Assembly: GCF_019218885.1 (NCBI RefSeq)
Contig: NZ_JAHUWT010000001.1
Span: 806,001 to 870,000, forward strand
Direction: 5' to 3'
DNA from: Bordetella sp. BOR01
GTDB taxonomy: Bacteria > Pseudomonadota > Gammaproteobacteria > Burkholderiales > Burkholderiaceae_B
Length of the DNA stretch: 64,000 nucleotides
A program made the translations under genes and the position numbers. The notes beneath the pieces are model-generated. The model ran no database searches. It was given only the letters and a program-made list of their open reading frames with translations, and was not told the DNA's origin. Of the stretch, positions 8,820-17,253 are shown piece by piece. The first letter of the stretch is position 1. Every line of letters begins with the position of its first letter.

Positions 8820-10442
8820 GTGAACGCCCCTCTTTCTTCTGCATGGCCCGTTCCGGTTAGCGTGGCGCCGGACGCCCTGGCAGACATCCAGGCCGAGTTC
8901 TCGCGCGATTGGCTGCGCATCTACGACGAAGCCCGGCGCGGCGTGCTGGCACCGCCCGCCGATCGCCGCTTCCGCGGTCCGGCCTGGGCCGCCAGCGCCC
9001 AGCACACCTTGCTGGCGCATGCCTACTTGCTGTCGGCGCGCGCGCTGTCGCGCATGGTCGATGCCGCGCAAGTGAGCGAAGCGCTGCGCAACCGGCTGCG
9101 GTTTTCCATCATGCAATGGGTCGATGCGCTGTCGCCGTCGAATTTCCTGGCGCTCAATCCCGATGCGCAGCAGTCCGTCATCGACACGGCCGGCCGCGCG
9201 CTCAGCGACGGCCTGGCCAATCTGGTCAACGACTTGCGCAAGGGCCGCATCAGCCATACCGACGAAAGCCAATTCGAAATCGGCCGCAATGTCGCGACCA
9301 CGCCTGGCCAAGTGGTGTTCCAGAACCCGCTGTTCCAGTTGATCCAGTACGCCGCACAAACCGATACCGTGCACGAGAGCCCGCTGGTCATCGTGCCGCC
9401 CAATATCAACAAGTTCTACATTCTGGACCTGCAGCCGGCGAACTCGCTCGTGCGCTATGCGGTCGAGCAGGGCCACACGGTATTCATGGTGTCGTGGCGC
9501 AATCCGCTTGCTGCCGACAACGATGGCGTCGACGCCGCCACCTGGTCGCAATACCTGGACGATGGCGTGCTCAAGGCGCTGCAGGTGGCCAGCGACATTG
9601 CCGGCCAGCCGCAGGTCAACGCCCTGGGTTTCTGCGTGGGCGGCACGATGCTGGCCTCGGCCTTGGCGCTGGCGCAGGCGCGCGGCCAGCGTCCGGTGGC
9701 CGCGCTTACCCTGCTGACTGCTTTGCTCGATTTTCACGATACAGGCATCTTGCAGGTGTTCGTCGACGAAACCCATGCCCTGATGCGCGATCGCCAACTG
9801 GGGCAGGGCGGCCTGATGGCCGCCCGCGACCTGGCCACCACGTTCTCCTTCCTGCGGCCCAACGAACTGGTCTGGAACTACGTGGTGGGCAACTACCTGA
9901 AAGGCCAGACGCCGCCGGCCTTCGATCTGCTGTACTGGAACGGCGACAGCACCAACCTGCCCGGGCCGTTCTTCACCTGGTATTTCCGCAACACGTATCT
10001 CGAAAACAATCTCAAGGTGCCAGGGCGCGCGCAGGCCTCGGGCACGGCGCTGGACCTGACGCGCCTGGATATGCCTGCCTACCTGTACGGCTCGCGCGAC
10101 GACCACATCGTGCCCTGGACCTCGGCTTACGCATCCACGCAATTACTGCGCGGACCGCAGCGTTTCGTGCTGGGGGCATCCGGGCATATTGCAGGCGTCA
10201 TCAATCCACCTGCCTCCGGCAAGCGCAGCTATTGGGCCAGCGACAATCCGGCATTGCCGGGCGATCCGGGTGCCTGGCTGGCGCAGGCCACCGAGCATGC
10301 CGGCAGTTGGTGGCCCGACTGGTCGGGCTGGCTGGCGGGGCATGCCGGCGCCAGGCGCAAGGCGCCCGCGCGCCCGGGCAATACCCGCCATCGTCCGCTG
10401 GAGCCGGCACCGGGCAGCTATGTGAAAGTTCGGGCAACTTGA
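8820..10442 (+). CDS. phaC: Class I polyhydroxyalkanoate synthase PhaC
   Basis: PhaC polymerises (R)-3-hydroxyacyl-CoA into polyhydroxyalkanoate on granules. The catalytic triad is visible: Cys272 in the lipase-like box GFCVG (270-274), Asp428 in SRDDHIVPW and His456 in GASGHIAGV. At 540 residues it is slightly shorter at the N-terminus than the Cupriavidus enzyme (about 590). Start is GTG 8820, since an in-frame stop lies 13-15 bases upstream. It is followed by phaB in the same direction. No phaA thiolase lies beside it, so the C4 acetoacetyl-CoA source must be encoded elsewhere. Confidence 0.95.
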   Translation: MNAPLSSAWPVPVSVAPDALADIQAEFSRDWLRIYDEARRGVLAPPADRRFRGPAWAASAQHTLLAHAYLLSARALSRMVDAAQVSEALRNRLRFSIMQWVDALSPSNFLALNPDAQQSVIDTAGRALSDGLANLVNDLRKGRISHTDESQFEIGRNVATTPGQVVFQNPLFQLIQYAAQTDTVHESPLVIVPPNINKFYILDLQPANSLVRYAVEQGHTVFMVSWRNPLAADNDGVDAATWSQYLDDGVLKALQVASDIAGQPQVNALGFCVGGTMLASALALAQARGQRPVAALTLLTALLDFHDTGILQVFVDETHALMRDRQLGQGGLMAARDLATTFSFLRPNELVWNYVVGNYLKGQTPPAFDLLYWNGDSTNLPGPFFTWYFRNTYLENNLKVPGRAQASGTALDLTRLDMPAYLYGSRDDHIVPWTSAYASTQLLRGPQRFVLGASGHIAGVINPPASGKRSYWASDNPALPGDPGAWLAQATEHAGSWWPDWSGWLAGHAGARRKAPARPGNTRHRPLEPAPGSYVKVRAT

Positions 10443-10518
10443 ACGGCCCGCGTGGGCCGAACCCGATGGACAGTATGTAGTTATTTAGTTAGGCGCCCAG
10501 CGCGCAGGAGGAAGACAC

Positions 10519-11256
10519 ATGAGCGGGAAACTCGCATACGTCACGGGCGGCATGGGCGGCATCGGCACGGCAATCTGCCGTCGGCTTGCCAAAGACGGCT
10601 TTCGCGTAGTGGCTGGCTGCGGTCCCAGCCGCAACTACCAGCAATGGATCGATGAGCAGGCGGCCCAGGGCTATACCTTCTATGCGTCGGTGGGCAATGT
10701 CTCCGACTGGGATTCCACGGTAGCCGCCTTCGAGCGCGTCACCAGCGAACTGGGGCCGGTCGATGTACTGATCAACAATGCCGGCATCACCCGCGATGGC
10801 CTGTTTCGCAAGATGTCGGCCGATGACTGGCGCGCCGTCATCGACACCAACCTGAACAGCCTGTTCAACGTGACCAAGCAAGTCATTGACGGCATGGTCG
10901 CGCGCCAGTGGGGCCGCATCGTCAACATCAGCTCGGTGAACGGCCAGAAAGGCCAGTTCGGGCAGACCAACTATTCCACCGCCAAGGCCGGCATCCATGG
11001 CTTCACCATGGCGCTGGCGCAGGAAGTGGCCAGCAAGGGCGTCACCGTGAACACCGTGTCGCCCGGCTATATCGGTACCGACATGGTGCGCGCCATCCGG
11101 CCCGACATGCTCGAGAAGATCGTCGCCACGATCCCGGTGCGCCGCCTGGGCACGCCTGAAGAAATCGCGTCGATCACGTCGTGGCTTTCCTCCGACGAAT
11201 CCGGCTTTGCCACGGGCGCCGATTTTTCTCTCAACGGCGGCCTGCACATGGGCTGA
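10519..11256 (+). CDS. phaB: Acetoacetyl-CoA reductase PhaB
   Basis: This 245-residue short-chain dehydrogenase has the nucleotide-binding GGMGGIG motif (residues 10-15), NNAG (86-89), and the catalytic Ser139, Tyr152 and Lys156 (YSTAK). The sequence GGLFRK-like 'RDGLFRKMSADDW' and 'PGYIGTDMV' are typical of PhaB. It reduces acetoacetyl-CoA with NADPH to (R)-3-hydroxybutyryl-CoA, the substrate of PhaC. A strong AGGAGG site precedes the ATG. It lies 76 bases after phaC. Confidence 0.93.
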   Translation: MSGKLAYVTGGMGGIGTAICRRLAKDGFRVVAGCGPSRNYQQWIDEQAAQGYTFYASVGNVSDWDSTVAAFERVTSELGPVDVLINNAGITRDGLFRKMSADDWRAVIDTNLNSLFNVTKQVIDGMVARQWGRIVNISSVNGQKGQFGQTNYSTAKAGIHGFTMALAQEVASKGVTVNTVSPGYIGTDMVRAIRPDMLEKIVATIPVRRLGTPEEIASITSWLSSDESGFATGADFSLNGGLHMG

Positions 11257-11266
11257 TCATGAATCG

Positions 11267-11296
11267 GCCGGAAAGACGCCAGGCTGTCTTTCCGGC
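11267..11296. terminator. Perfect 11-bp hairpin between phaB and phaR
   Basis: GCCGGAAAGAC and GTCTTTCCGGC form a perfect 11-bp stem with an 8-base loop, 10 bases after the phaB stop. It probably ends or attenuates the phaCB transcript before phaR. No U-run follows the stem. Confidence 0.6.
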
Positions 11297-11349
11297 TTAC
11301 ACTGGGAATACTTCAAAGTTAAAGAGATCTCACGATCTCGGGGACAACC

Positions 11350-11922
11350 ATGACGCAAGCACAAACCGGCGCCAGCCTGCGCCTGATCAAAAAGTACCCC
11401 AATCGCCGTCTGTACGACACGCAGACCAGCACTTACATCACCTTGGCCGACGTCAAGCAATTGGTGCTTGCCACCGAAGAGTTCCAGGTGGTCGACGCCA
11501 AGAGCGGCGACGACCTGACCCGCAGCATCCTGCTGCAGATCATTCTTGAAGAGGAAAGCGGCGGCATGCCCATGTTCTCGTCGAACATGCTGTCGCAGAT
11601 CATCCGCTTCTACGGCCATGCCATGCAGGGCATCATGGGGTCGTACCTGGAAAAGAATATCCAGGCCTTCATGGAGATCCAGCAACGCATGGCCGAGCAG
11701 TCCAAGGGCCTGTACGGCAGCCAGTTCGGCCCCGAGGCCTGGACGCAGTTCATGAATGTGCAGACACCCATGCTGCAGAACATGATGAACAACTACATCG
11801 ACCAGAGCAAGAACCTGTTCGTCCAGATGCAAGACCAGATGCAGGACCAGACCCGTGCCATGTTCTCGTCGTTTCCGTTCACGCCTGGCGGTGGCCCGCA
11901 GGGCGGAGGCGGTCGCAAATAG
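11350..11922 (+). CDS. phaR: Polyhydroxyalkanoate synthesis repressor PhaR
   Basis: The 190-residue protein begins with the conserved PHB/PHA accumulation regulator DNA-binding domain (LRLIKKYPNRRLYDTQTSTY at residues 10-29). It continues with the granule-associated domain (ILLQIILEEE...FYGHAMQGIMGSYLEKNIQAF) and a Gly-rich tail (GGGPQGGGGRK). PhaR senses PHB granules and represses phasin genes and itself. It is separated from phaB by a terminator-like stem, so it probably has its own promoter. Confidence 0.95.
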   Translation: MTQAQTGASLRLIKKYPNRRLYDTQTSTYITLADVKQLVLATEEFQVVDAKSGDDLTRSILLQIILEEESGGMPMFSSNMLSQIIRFYGHAMQGIMGSYLEKNIQAFMEIQQRMAEQSKGLYGSQFGPEAWTQFMNVQTPMLQNMMNNYIDQSKNLFVQMQDQMQDQTRAMFSSFPFTPGGGPQGGGGRK

Positions 11923-11985
11923 GCGTTTGGCAGGCCCGGTTTTTCAAGGGGTGGGCCTGCGCGGGAATTAGTGCGGCTTGCGATA

Positions 11986-12003
11986 TGTCAGGAGCTTGTC
12001 AGG
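11986..12003 (+). promoter_or_regulatory. 11-bp-spaced direct repeat upstream of ftrA
   Basis: Two TGTCAGG copies at 11986-11992 and 11997-12003 are spaced by exactly 11 bases, one helical turn. Tandem sites of this type are typical for OmpR/PhoB-class response regulators. It lies about 80-95 bases before the ftrA start, so it could activate the operon. This is an inference from spacing only. Confidence 0.3.
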
Positions 12004-12022
12004 TCGTTCACGATACAGTAAT

Positions 12023-12054
12023 GAAAACGGTTCTTGTTTAACGGAACCGTTTTC
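12023..12054 (+). terminator. Hairpin with T-rich tail in the phaR-ftrA gap
   Basis: GAAAACGGTTC and GAACCGTTTTC form a perfect 11-bp stem around a 10-base loop, followed by TTCTTTCC. It looks like an intrinsic terminator for phaR read-through, or an attenuator in the ftrA leader, since it ends only 27 bases before the ftrA ATG. Confidence 0.55.
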
Positions 12055-12081
12055 TTCTTTCCGTATCTTGAGGCTCCGCAC

Positions 12082-12618
12082 ATGTTGAAAAAAGTCTTGG
12101 CCCTGGCCGCCGGCCTGGCGCTGTCGGGTAGCGCCCTGGCCGTCGAATACCCCATCGGCGAGCCGGTGGAAAAGGGCGGCATGGAGATCGGCGCAGTGTA
12201 TCTGCAGCCGATCGAAATGGATCCGCCCGGCATGATGCGCCCCGCCAAAGACTCCGACGTGCACCTCGAGGCCGATATCCACGCCACTGCCGGCAACAAG
12301 ACCGGCTTTCCCGAAGGCGAGTGGGTGCCGTACCTGGTGGTCAAGTACGAAATCCAGAAATCCGGCAGCCAGAACGTCCAGAAAGGCACGTTCATGCCCA
12401 TGGTCGCCAACGACGGCCCGCACTATGGCGACAACGTCAAGCTCGAAGGTCCGGGCAAGTACAAGCTGAAGTACACCATCCTGCCGCCCACGGCCGACAA
12501 AATGAGCCACTTCGGCCGCCACATCGACAAGGAAACCGGCGTGGGTCCGTGGTTCGAACCCTTCGATATCGAATACGAGTTCGTCTTCGCCGGCACTGGC
12601 AAGAAGGGCGGGTATTGA
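12082..12618 (+). CDS. ftrA: FtrA: periplasmic iron-uptake protein, P19/Tpd family
   Basis: The start is MLKKVLAL at 12082; an ATG at 12034 lies inside the upstream hairpin and is unlikely. A signal peptide (residues 1-20, cut after SALA) precedes a 158-residue mature domain of the Tpd/P19 family. Candidate metal ligands are E45, M46, H61, H67, M106, H114, H143 and H147, similar to the Cu and Fe sites of Campylobacter P19. First gene of the four-gene ferrous iron system described in Bordetella (ftrABCD), which imports Fe2+ in acidic or low-oxygen conditions. Confidence 0.9.
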   Translation: MLKKVLALAAGLALSGSALAVEYPIGEPVEKGGMEIGAVYLQPIEMDPPGMMRPAKDSDVHLEADIHATAGNKTGFPEGEWVPYLVVKYEIQKSGSQNVQKGTFMPMVANDGPHYGDNVKLEGPGKYKLKYTILPPTADKMSHFGRHIDKETGVGPWFEPFDIEYEFVFAGTGKKGGY

Positions 12619-12620
12619 TC

Positions 12621-12974
12621 GTGCGTCGCCGCCACGCCTGGCTGGCCGCGCTGTCGCTGTGCGCCGGGTTGGTCGTCGCGCTGCCCGGTGTGGCGCGCGC
12701 CGAACTGCCCACCTTCAAGCTCACGTTCAAACCCGACGGCACGTTCGAGCCGGCCCGCCTGGAAGTGCCGGCCGGACGTTTCAAGATCGAACTGGTCAAC
12801 GAAAGCAACGAGCCGGTCGAGTTCGAGAGCATTCCCTTACGCAAAGAAAAGGTCATGGGCCCGGGCGTGCGCTCGTTCGTGGTGATCACCATCTCGCGGC
12901 CCGGCGAATATCCCTTCTTCGACGATTTTCACCAGGATGTGCGCGGCACGCTGGTGGTCGTTCCCAAAGACTGA
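12621..12974 (+). CDS. ftrB: FtrB: periplasmic cupredoxin-like protein
   Basis: This 117-residue protein starts at GTG 12621, two bases after the ftrA stop, so translation is likely coupled. It has an N-terminal signal peptide (RRRHAWLAALSLCAGLVVALPGVARA), then a cupredoxin_1-type beta-barrel (FKLTFKPDGTFEP... AGRFKIELVNESNEPVEFES...PFFDDFHQDVRGTLVVV). H104 near the end is a candidate copper ligand. In Bordetella the FtrB cupredoxin is thought to oxidise Fe2+ before transport by FtrC. The TTG at 12615 is a less likely alternative start. Confidence 0.85.
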   Translation: MRRRHAWLAALSLCAGLVVALPGVARAELPTFKLTFKPDGTFEPARLEVPAGRFKIELVNESNEPVEFESIPLRKEKVMGPGVRSFVVITISRPGEYPFFDDFHQDVRGTLVVVPKD

Positions 12975-12987
12975 TCCGGCGGTATTC

Positions 12988-13824
12988 ATGGAACAGGTAC
13001 TTTTCATCGTCTGGCGCGAAAGTGTCGAAGCCCTGCTGATCGTGGGCATTCTCTATTCATGGCTGCGCGCCAGCCCCGAGGGGCGGCGCGGGCTGCCTTA
13101 TCTGTGGGGCGGCGTGGCCGCCGGCCTGGCGCTGGCCGTGGCGCTGGCGCTGGTGCTGCTGGGCGTGTCGTCGTGGCTGAGCGACGAGGGCCAGGAATGG
13201 TTCCAGGCGGGCATGTCGCTGGTGGCATGCGCGCTGGTGGTGCAGATGGTCATCTGGATGAAAAAGCACGGCCGCACCCTGAAAAACGAGCTCGAATCCG
13301 GTGCCAGCACCTCGCTCGCCCAGGACAGCTGGTGGGGCTTGCTGGTACTGGTCATGATCGCCGTGGCGCGCGAAGGCAGCGAGACCGTGGTGTTCCTGTA
13401 TGGCAGCGTGTCCGCCGGCCAAGGTGCCGATACCGCCATGCTGGCGCTGGCCGGCGTGGCCGGTTTCGCCATCGCGTTGCTGACCTTCTGGCTGCTGCAA
13501 CTGGGTGGCAAGCTGATCACCTGGCGGCGTTTTTTTCGCCTGACCGAAATCCTGCTGTTGCTGCTGGCCGGTTCCTTGCTGATGGGTGGCCTGGACCGCT
13601 TGATATCGCTGGGTGTGCTGCCTACCTTGGTCGATCCCATCTGGGACAGCTACTGGCTGCTCGACGACAGCAGCGGCGTGGGCAAGGTGTTGGCCGATTT
13701 TGCCGGCTATCGCGCTTACCCCGCATTGATGTCGGTGCTGTTGTGGCTGGCGTACTGGGTAGTGGTATGGGCACTGTTGCGGCGGGCGGGCAGGCCGCCC
13801 AACCGCGTGGCGGTACCCGCGTAA
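12988..13824 (+). CDS. ftrC: FtrC: FTR1-family iron permease
   Basis: The 278-residue polytopic membrane protein has seven predicted membrane segments and both FTR1 iron-binding motifs: RESVE at residues 10-14 and REGSE at 128-132. These REXXE pairs carry iron through the yeast Ftr1p-like channel. It begins 13 bases after ftrB. Start chosen at MEQVLFIVWRES (12988), because the upstream ATG at 12937 lies inside ftrB. It is the inner-membrane permease of the ftr system. Confidence 0.93.
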   Translation: MEQVLFIVWRESVEALLIVGILYSWLRASPEGRRGLPYLWGGVAAGLALAVALALVLLGVSSWLSDEGQEWFQAGMSLVACALVVQMVIWMKKHGRTLKNELESGASTSLAQDSWWGLLVLVMIAVAREGSETVVFLYGSVSAGQGADTAMLALAGVAGFAIALLTFWLLQLGGKLITWRRFFRLTEILLLLLAGSLLMGGLDRLISLGVLPTLVDPIWDSYWLLDDSSGVGKVLADFAGYRAYPALMSVLLWLAYWVVVWALLRRAGRPPNRVAVPA

Positions 13825-13883
13825 TGACACAGTTGCCTGACCGGCCGGCGCTCTTGCCGGCCATTGCATTTGAAGGTTGATCC

Positions 13884-15263
13884 ATGGCAGCCGTACTCGG
13901 GCGTTCCGCCGCCCGCTTCGCCGATTTCCTGCGCGACCATGCTCCGCTGCTGCGCAAGCTGCAATGGGGCATCGTCGGCGTATACGCGTTCCTGCTGATC
14001 GTTCCCCCGCTGCTGCCCTTGCCCGACAATGCCGCGACGGTGTTCAACAACCTGACCATCGTGGCGCAGTTCGCGTTCTGGGGCGTGTGGTGGCCGTTCG
14101 TGCTGGTGTCCATCCCGTTGCTGGGCCGCGCGTGGTGCGGCTGGCTCTGTCCCGAAGGCATGCTGACCGAATGGGCCAGCGAACGCGGGCAGGGCCGCTC
14201 CATCCCGAAGTGGATGCGCTGGGGCGGCTGGCCTTTCGTGGCATTTGCGCTTACCACCATCTATGGCCAGCTGGTCAGCGTGTACCAGTACCCGCTGGCC
14301 GTGCTGGCGGTGCTGGGCGGCTCGACCATGGCCGCCATGGTGGTGGGCTGGCGCTATGGTCGCAGCAAGCGCGTGTGGTGCAAATACCTGTGCCCGGTCA
14401 ACGGCGTGTTCAACTTGCTGGCCAAGCTGGCGCCCTGGCATTTCAAGGTCAACGAAGATGCCTGGCGGCACCCGGTCATACGCATCGAGCCGATCAATTG
14501 CGCGCCGCTGGTACCGTTGCGCCACATGAAGGGCGCGGGCGACTGCCATATGTGCGGCCGCTGCAACGACTACCGCGGCGCCATTGCGCTGACGCCGCGT
14601 TCGCCCGAAGAAGAAATCGTGCGCGTGGCCACCGGCGACGGCTGGCAAACCGCGCTGATCTGTTTCGGGCTGATGGGCATCGCCATTGGCGCGTTCCTCT
14701 GGAGCGCCAGCCCCTGGTTCGTGACCGCCAAGCAATGGGCCGCCGTCTGGCTGGTGGAACACGACATCCTGTGGCCGCTGATGGACAACGCGCCCTGGTT
14801 CATCCTGACCCACTACCCGGAAATGAACGACAGCTTTTCGTGGCTGGACGGCGCCGGCATCTTGATGTTCGTGGTGGGCAGCACCGTCATCGTGGGCGGC
14901 GGCGCGTTCGCCGCGTTGTGGGCGGCCGACCGTGTCGCCCCGGCCAGCCTGCCTGGCGGGCGCCTGGCGGGCTTGCACAAACTGGCGCAGGCGCTGATCC
15001 CGGCGGCCGGCGTCGGCGTGTTCCTGGGCCTGTCGGCCACCACCGTTACCTTGCTGGGGCATGAGGGCGTCAATACCGGCTGGGCCGATCCGGTGCGCTT
15101 TACCTTGTTGACGCTGGCCGTGGCCTGGTCGTTGCGGCTGGGCTGGCGCCTGCTGGCCCAGCGGGCGGTTGCCTGGCCGCGCAAGGCTGCGGCGTGGCTG
15201 TTGATGGCGGGCGGCCTGGCGCCGTTCTGCACGGCCTGGATCCTGTTCTTCGCGGTCTGGTAA
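13884..15263 (+). CDS. ftrD: FtrD: membrane polyferredoxin-like protein
   Basis: This 459-residue membrane protein of the NapH/MauN type has several transmembrane segments and cysteine motifs for iron-sulfur clusters: CGWLCPEG (C85, C89), CKYLCPVN (C166, C170), and CHMCGRC (C221, C224, C227), with C206 nearby. FtrD is proposed to accept electrons from FtrB during iron import and pass them to the cytoplasm. It follows ftrC by 59 bases in the same direction and is the last gene of the operon. Confidence 0.9.
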   Translation: MAAVLGRSAARFADFLRDHAPLLRKLQWGIVGVYAFLLIVPPLLPLPDNAATVFNNLTIVAQFAFWGVWWPFVLVSIPLLGRAWCGWLCPEGMLTEWASERGQGRSIPKWMRWGGWPFVAFALTTIYGQLVSVYQYPLAVLAVLGGSTMAAMVVGWRYGRSKRVWCKYLCPVNGVFNLLAKLAPWHFKVNEDAWRHPVIRIEPINCAPLVPLRHMKGAGDCHMCGRCNDYRGAIALTPRSPEEEIVRVATGDGWQTALICFGLMGIAIGAFLWSASPWFVTAKQWAAVWLVEHDILWPLMDNAPWFILTHYPEMNDSFSWLDGAGILMFVVGSTVIVGGGAFAALWAADRVAPASLPGGRLAGLHKLAQALIPAAGVGVFLGLSATTVTLLGHEGVNTGWADPVRFTLLTLAVAWSLRLGWRLLAQRAVAWPRKAAAWLLMAGGLAPFCTAWILFFAVW

Positions 15264-15326
15264 CGGCGCGCCATCCGGGCCGGCGCGCACGCTATCATCG
15301 GTTTTTGCCGATTGCCACCGCGCGCC

Positions 15327-16214
15327 ATGCACACTTACGCGTTCCGCCTGCTCAACGTTTTTGCACAAACCACGTTTGGCGGCAACCCGCTATGCGTCTT
15401 CGAAGATGCGCGCGGGCTGGAAGACCAGGCCATGCTCGACCTTGCGCGGCAATTCAATTTGTCGGAAACCACATTTGTGCTGCCCAGCAAGCAGGCCGAC
15501 GCGCAAGTGCGCATCTTCACGCCGGGCTATGAAATGCGCTTTGCCGGCCACCCCACGCTGGGTACGGCGCAGGTGGTGCGCGACCTGGCCGGCAGCGGCG
15601 ACAGCCTGTCGCTGGAATTTGCCGCGGGCATCGTGCCGGTGCATGCGCGTGGCGATACCTGGACATTCACCGCGCCAACCGCCGGCGTGCCCAAGACGGC
15701 GGCGCCCGCCTTGTCCGCGGCCGAGATTGCCGGCCAGCTCGGGCTGCGGATCGATGACTTGCTCGATGCGCCGATGTGGGTCGATACCGGCGCCGATCAA
15801 CTGCTGGTACCGCTGAAAACGCCAGAGGCCGTGCAACGCGCCCAGCCCGACAGCAGCCAGTTGCATCGGTGGCAGCCCAGCAGCCTGGGTCGCAAGACGG
15901 CCTACGTATTTGCGTTCGACCCGGCGCCCGGGCCCGATGGCCGTCAGGCAGTGCGGGCGCGCTATTTCTTCACGAAAGAAGGGGGTGGGGTGGCCGAAGA
16001 TCCGGGTACCGGATCGGCCTGCGCCAACCTGGGCGGTTGGCTGGTGGCGCAGGGCAAAGAGCTGCCCGCGCGGATTCTGGTACAGCAGGGCGACCAGGTC
16101 GCACGGCCTTGCCGCCTGTACCTGGATGTCGCGCCCGATGGCGCGATCCGGGTAGGCGGCAATGTGATCGAGCTGGGCCGCGGCACGGTGCGCATCCCGC
16201 AGCCCCGGCCCTAG
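15327..16214 (+). CDS. PhzF family isomerase/epimerase-like protein
   Basis: The 295-residue protein has the diaminopimelate epimerase-like double fold of the PhzF family: FGGNPLCVFEDA and NLSETTFVLP at the start, EMRFAGHPTLGTAQVV near residue 70, and DPGTGSACANLGGWL in the C-terminal half. The family acts on diverse substrates, so no reaction is assigned. Start chosen at MHTYAFRLLNVF (15327), five codons after the first ATG. It stands alone 63 bases after ftrD. Confidence 0.9.
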   Translation: MHTYAFRLLNVFAQTTFGGNPLCVFEDARGLEDQAMLDLARQFNLSETTFVLPSKQADAQVRIFTPGYEMRFAGHPTLGTAQVVRDLAGSGDSLSLEFAAGIVPVHARGDTWTFTAPTAGVPKTAAPALSAAEIAGQLGLRIDDLLDAPMWVDTGADQLLVPLKTPEAVQRAQPDSSQLHRWQPSSLGRKTAYVFAFDPAPGPDGRQAVRARYFFTKEGGGVAEDPGTGSACANLGGWLVAQGKELPARILVQQGDQVARPCRLYLDVAPDGAIRVGGNVIELGRGTVRIPQPRP

Positions 16215-16220
16215 CCGCGA

Positions 16221-16562
16221 TCAGTTCGGCTTGGCCTTGGCCGGATCGACCTTGATGTCGTTCTGCACCTGTTTCACGCCTTCCACGTCGCGGGCCACAC
16301 GGGCGGCTTGTTCGGTTTCGGCTTCGGTGCCCACCGTGCCCGTCAGGGTGACGTTGCCATCGGTGGTCTCGACGGCAATGTCCAGCGCGCTGAGCGTCTC
16401 GTCGGCCACGAAGGCCGCCTTGACCTTGGTGGTGATGACGGCATCCGAAGCGTACTCGCCCATCGATTGCTTGGGCGCATCACCCTCGGCGGCATGCGCC
16501 ACGGCACCGAATACGGCGCCGGCGCCCACGGCGGTGGCAACGATCAGGTTGCGCATTTTCAT
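16221..16562 (-). CDS. Periplasmic BON-domain (OsmY-like) protein
   Basis: This 113-residue protein has a signal peptide (residues 1-24, cut after AHA) followed by one BON domain (SDAVITTKVKAAFVADETLSALDIAVETTDGNVTLTGTVGTEAET). An AAGGAG site precedes the ATG. Such small OsmY-like proteins are induced by osmotic and stationary-phase stress and protect the envelope. It is the last of three tandem small stress genes on the minus strand (csbD-like, DUF1328, BON). Confidence 0.9.
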   Translation of the reverse strand: MKMRNLIVATAVGAGAVFGAVAHAAEGDAPKQSMGEYASDAVITTKVKAAFVADETLSALDIAVETTDGNVTLTGTVGTEAETEQAARVARDVEGVKQVQNDIKVDPAKAKPN

Positions 16563-16594
16563 GAAATTCTCCTTGTGTTGCGGGCCGATTGAGC

Positions 16595-16620
16595 GGCGGC
16601 GCCGGATCGCGCCCGCCGCC
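16595..16620 (-). terminator. GC hairpin after the DUF1328 gene
   Basis: GGCGGCG and CGCCGCC pair perfectly around a 12-base loop, just past the DUF1328 stop and before the BON gene's ribosome-binding site. It may be a partial terminator, or stabilise the upstream message. No U-run is present. Confidence 0.4.
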
Positions 16621-16625
16621 TGCGG

Positions 16626-16790
16626 CTATTTCTTCCTGAACGCACCGCTCAGGATCGACAGCAGCGCCAGGATCAGGAATACGAAGAAAAGAATCTTGGC
16701 GATGCCGGCGGCACCGGCGGCGATGCCGCCGAAACCCAGCACCGCGGCAATGATGGCAATAACGAAGAAAACAGCGGCGTAATACAGCAT
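16626..16790 (-). CDS. Small membrane protein, DUF1328 (YtjA-like)
   Basis: This 54-residue protein starts at 16790 with a GAGGAG site. It has two hydrophobic helices ([20 protein letters not shown] and [22 protein letters not shown]) and the basic end FRKK. It matches the DUF1328/YtjA family, common in Burkholderiales stress clusters. Function is unknown. It sits between a CsbD-like gene (26 bases upstream) and a BON gene. Confidence 0.9.
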   Translation of the reverse strand: MLYYAAVFFVIAIIAAVLGFGGIAAGAAGIAKILFFVFLILALLSILSGAFRKK

Positions 16791-16816
16791 ATGGGTTCTC
16801 CTCGGGTCAAAAGGGA

Positions 16817-17017
16817 TCAGTGGTTGGCATCGAAGAATGCCCGCACTTCCTTCTGCGCTTCTTCCTTGGTCTTGCCGTAGCGTTCCTGGATCAGGCCGGC
16901 CAATCGTTCTGCATTGCCTTCGGTGCGGGTCAACTCGTCGTCGGTGAGTTCGCCCCACGCGGCTTTCGCTTTACCAGTCAATTGCTTCCACTTGCCTGCA
17001 ACGATGTCGTTGTTCAT
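16817..17017 (-). CDS. CsbD family stress protein
   Basis: The 66-residue protein ([21 protein letters not shown]...) has the CsbD hallmark '[22 protein letters not shown]', with a charged helical rest. An AGGAGG site precedes the ATG at 17017. CsbD proteins are general stress proteins (YjbJ in E. coli) of unknown biochemistry. It leads the small stress cluster, and a promoter with a perfect TTGACA box lies just upstream. Confidence 0.93.
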   Translation of the reverse strand: MNNDIVAGKWKQLTGKAKAAWGELTDDELTRTEGNAERLAGLIQERYGKTKEEAQKEVRAFFDANH

Positions 17018-17048
17018 GGTGGTCCTCCTGGTTGATGAGCGTGTTACT

Positions 17049-17077
17049 ACCGTACGAGGGCCCGGAAGGGGTGTCAA
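17049..17077 (-). promoter_or_regulatory. Predicted sigma-70 promoter of the csbD-DUF1328-BON cluster
   Basis: On the minus strand, TTGACA (17072-17077) is followed by a 17-base spacer and TACGGT (17049-17054). The -35 is perfect and the -10 is weak (3 of 6). It is well placed, about 32 bases before the csbD start. The weak -10 fits a stress-inducible or sigma-S-type promoter. Confidence 0.45.
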
Positions 17078-17113
17078 ACGCGGCTGTAGGCAAATGTAAG
17101 CCGGGCCGCCCGC

Positions 17114-17127
17114 GCCCTCGCGAGGGC
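17114..17127. terminator. Perfect palindrome downstream of cphA
   Basis: GCCCTCGCGAGGGC is a perfect 14-base palindrome 127 bases past the cphA stop codon, in a GC-rich stretch. It may help end the cphA transcript. No U-tract is present, and the assignment is tentative. Confidence 0.3.
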
Positions 17128-17253
17128 CGGGGGCCTGGTTGAGGCCGCAAGCGAAGTTACAATTCAGTAAAGTTTTGAGTTGCTTTGACGGGCAGGCGTA
17201 ACGGATCCTGCGCGGCGGTGGCGCAGCCCGGCCCGCGAGCGGCAGTGCGGCCT

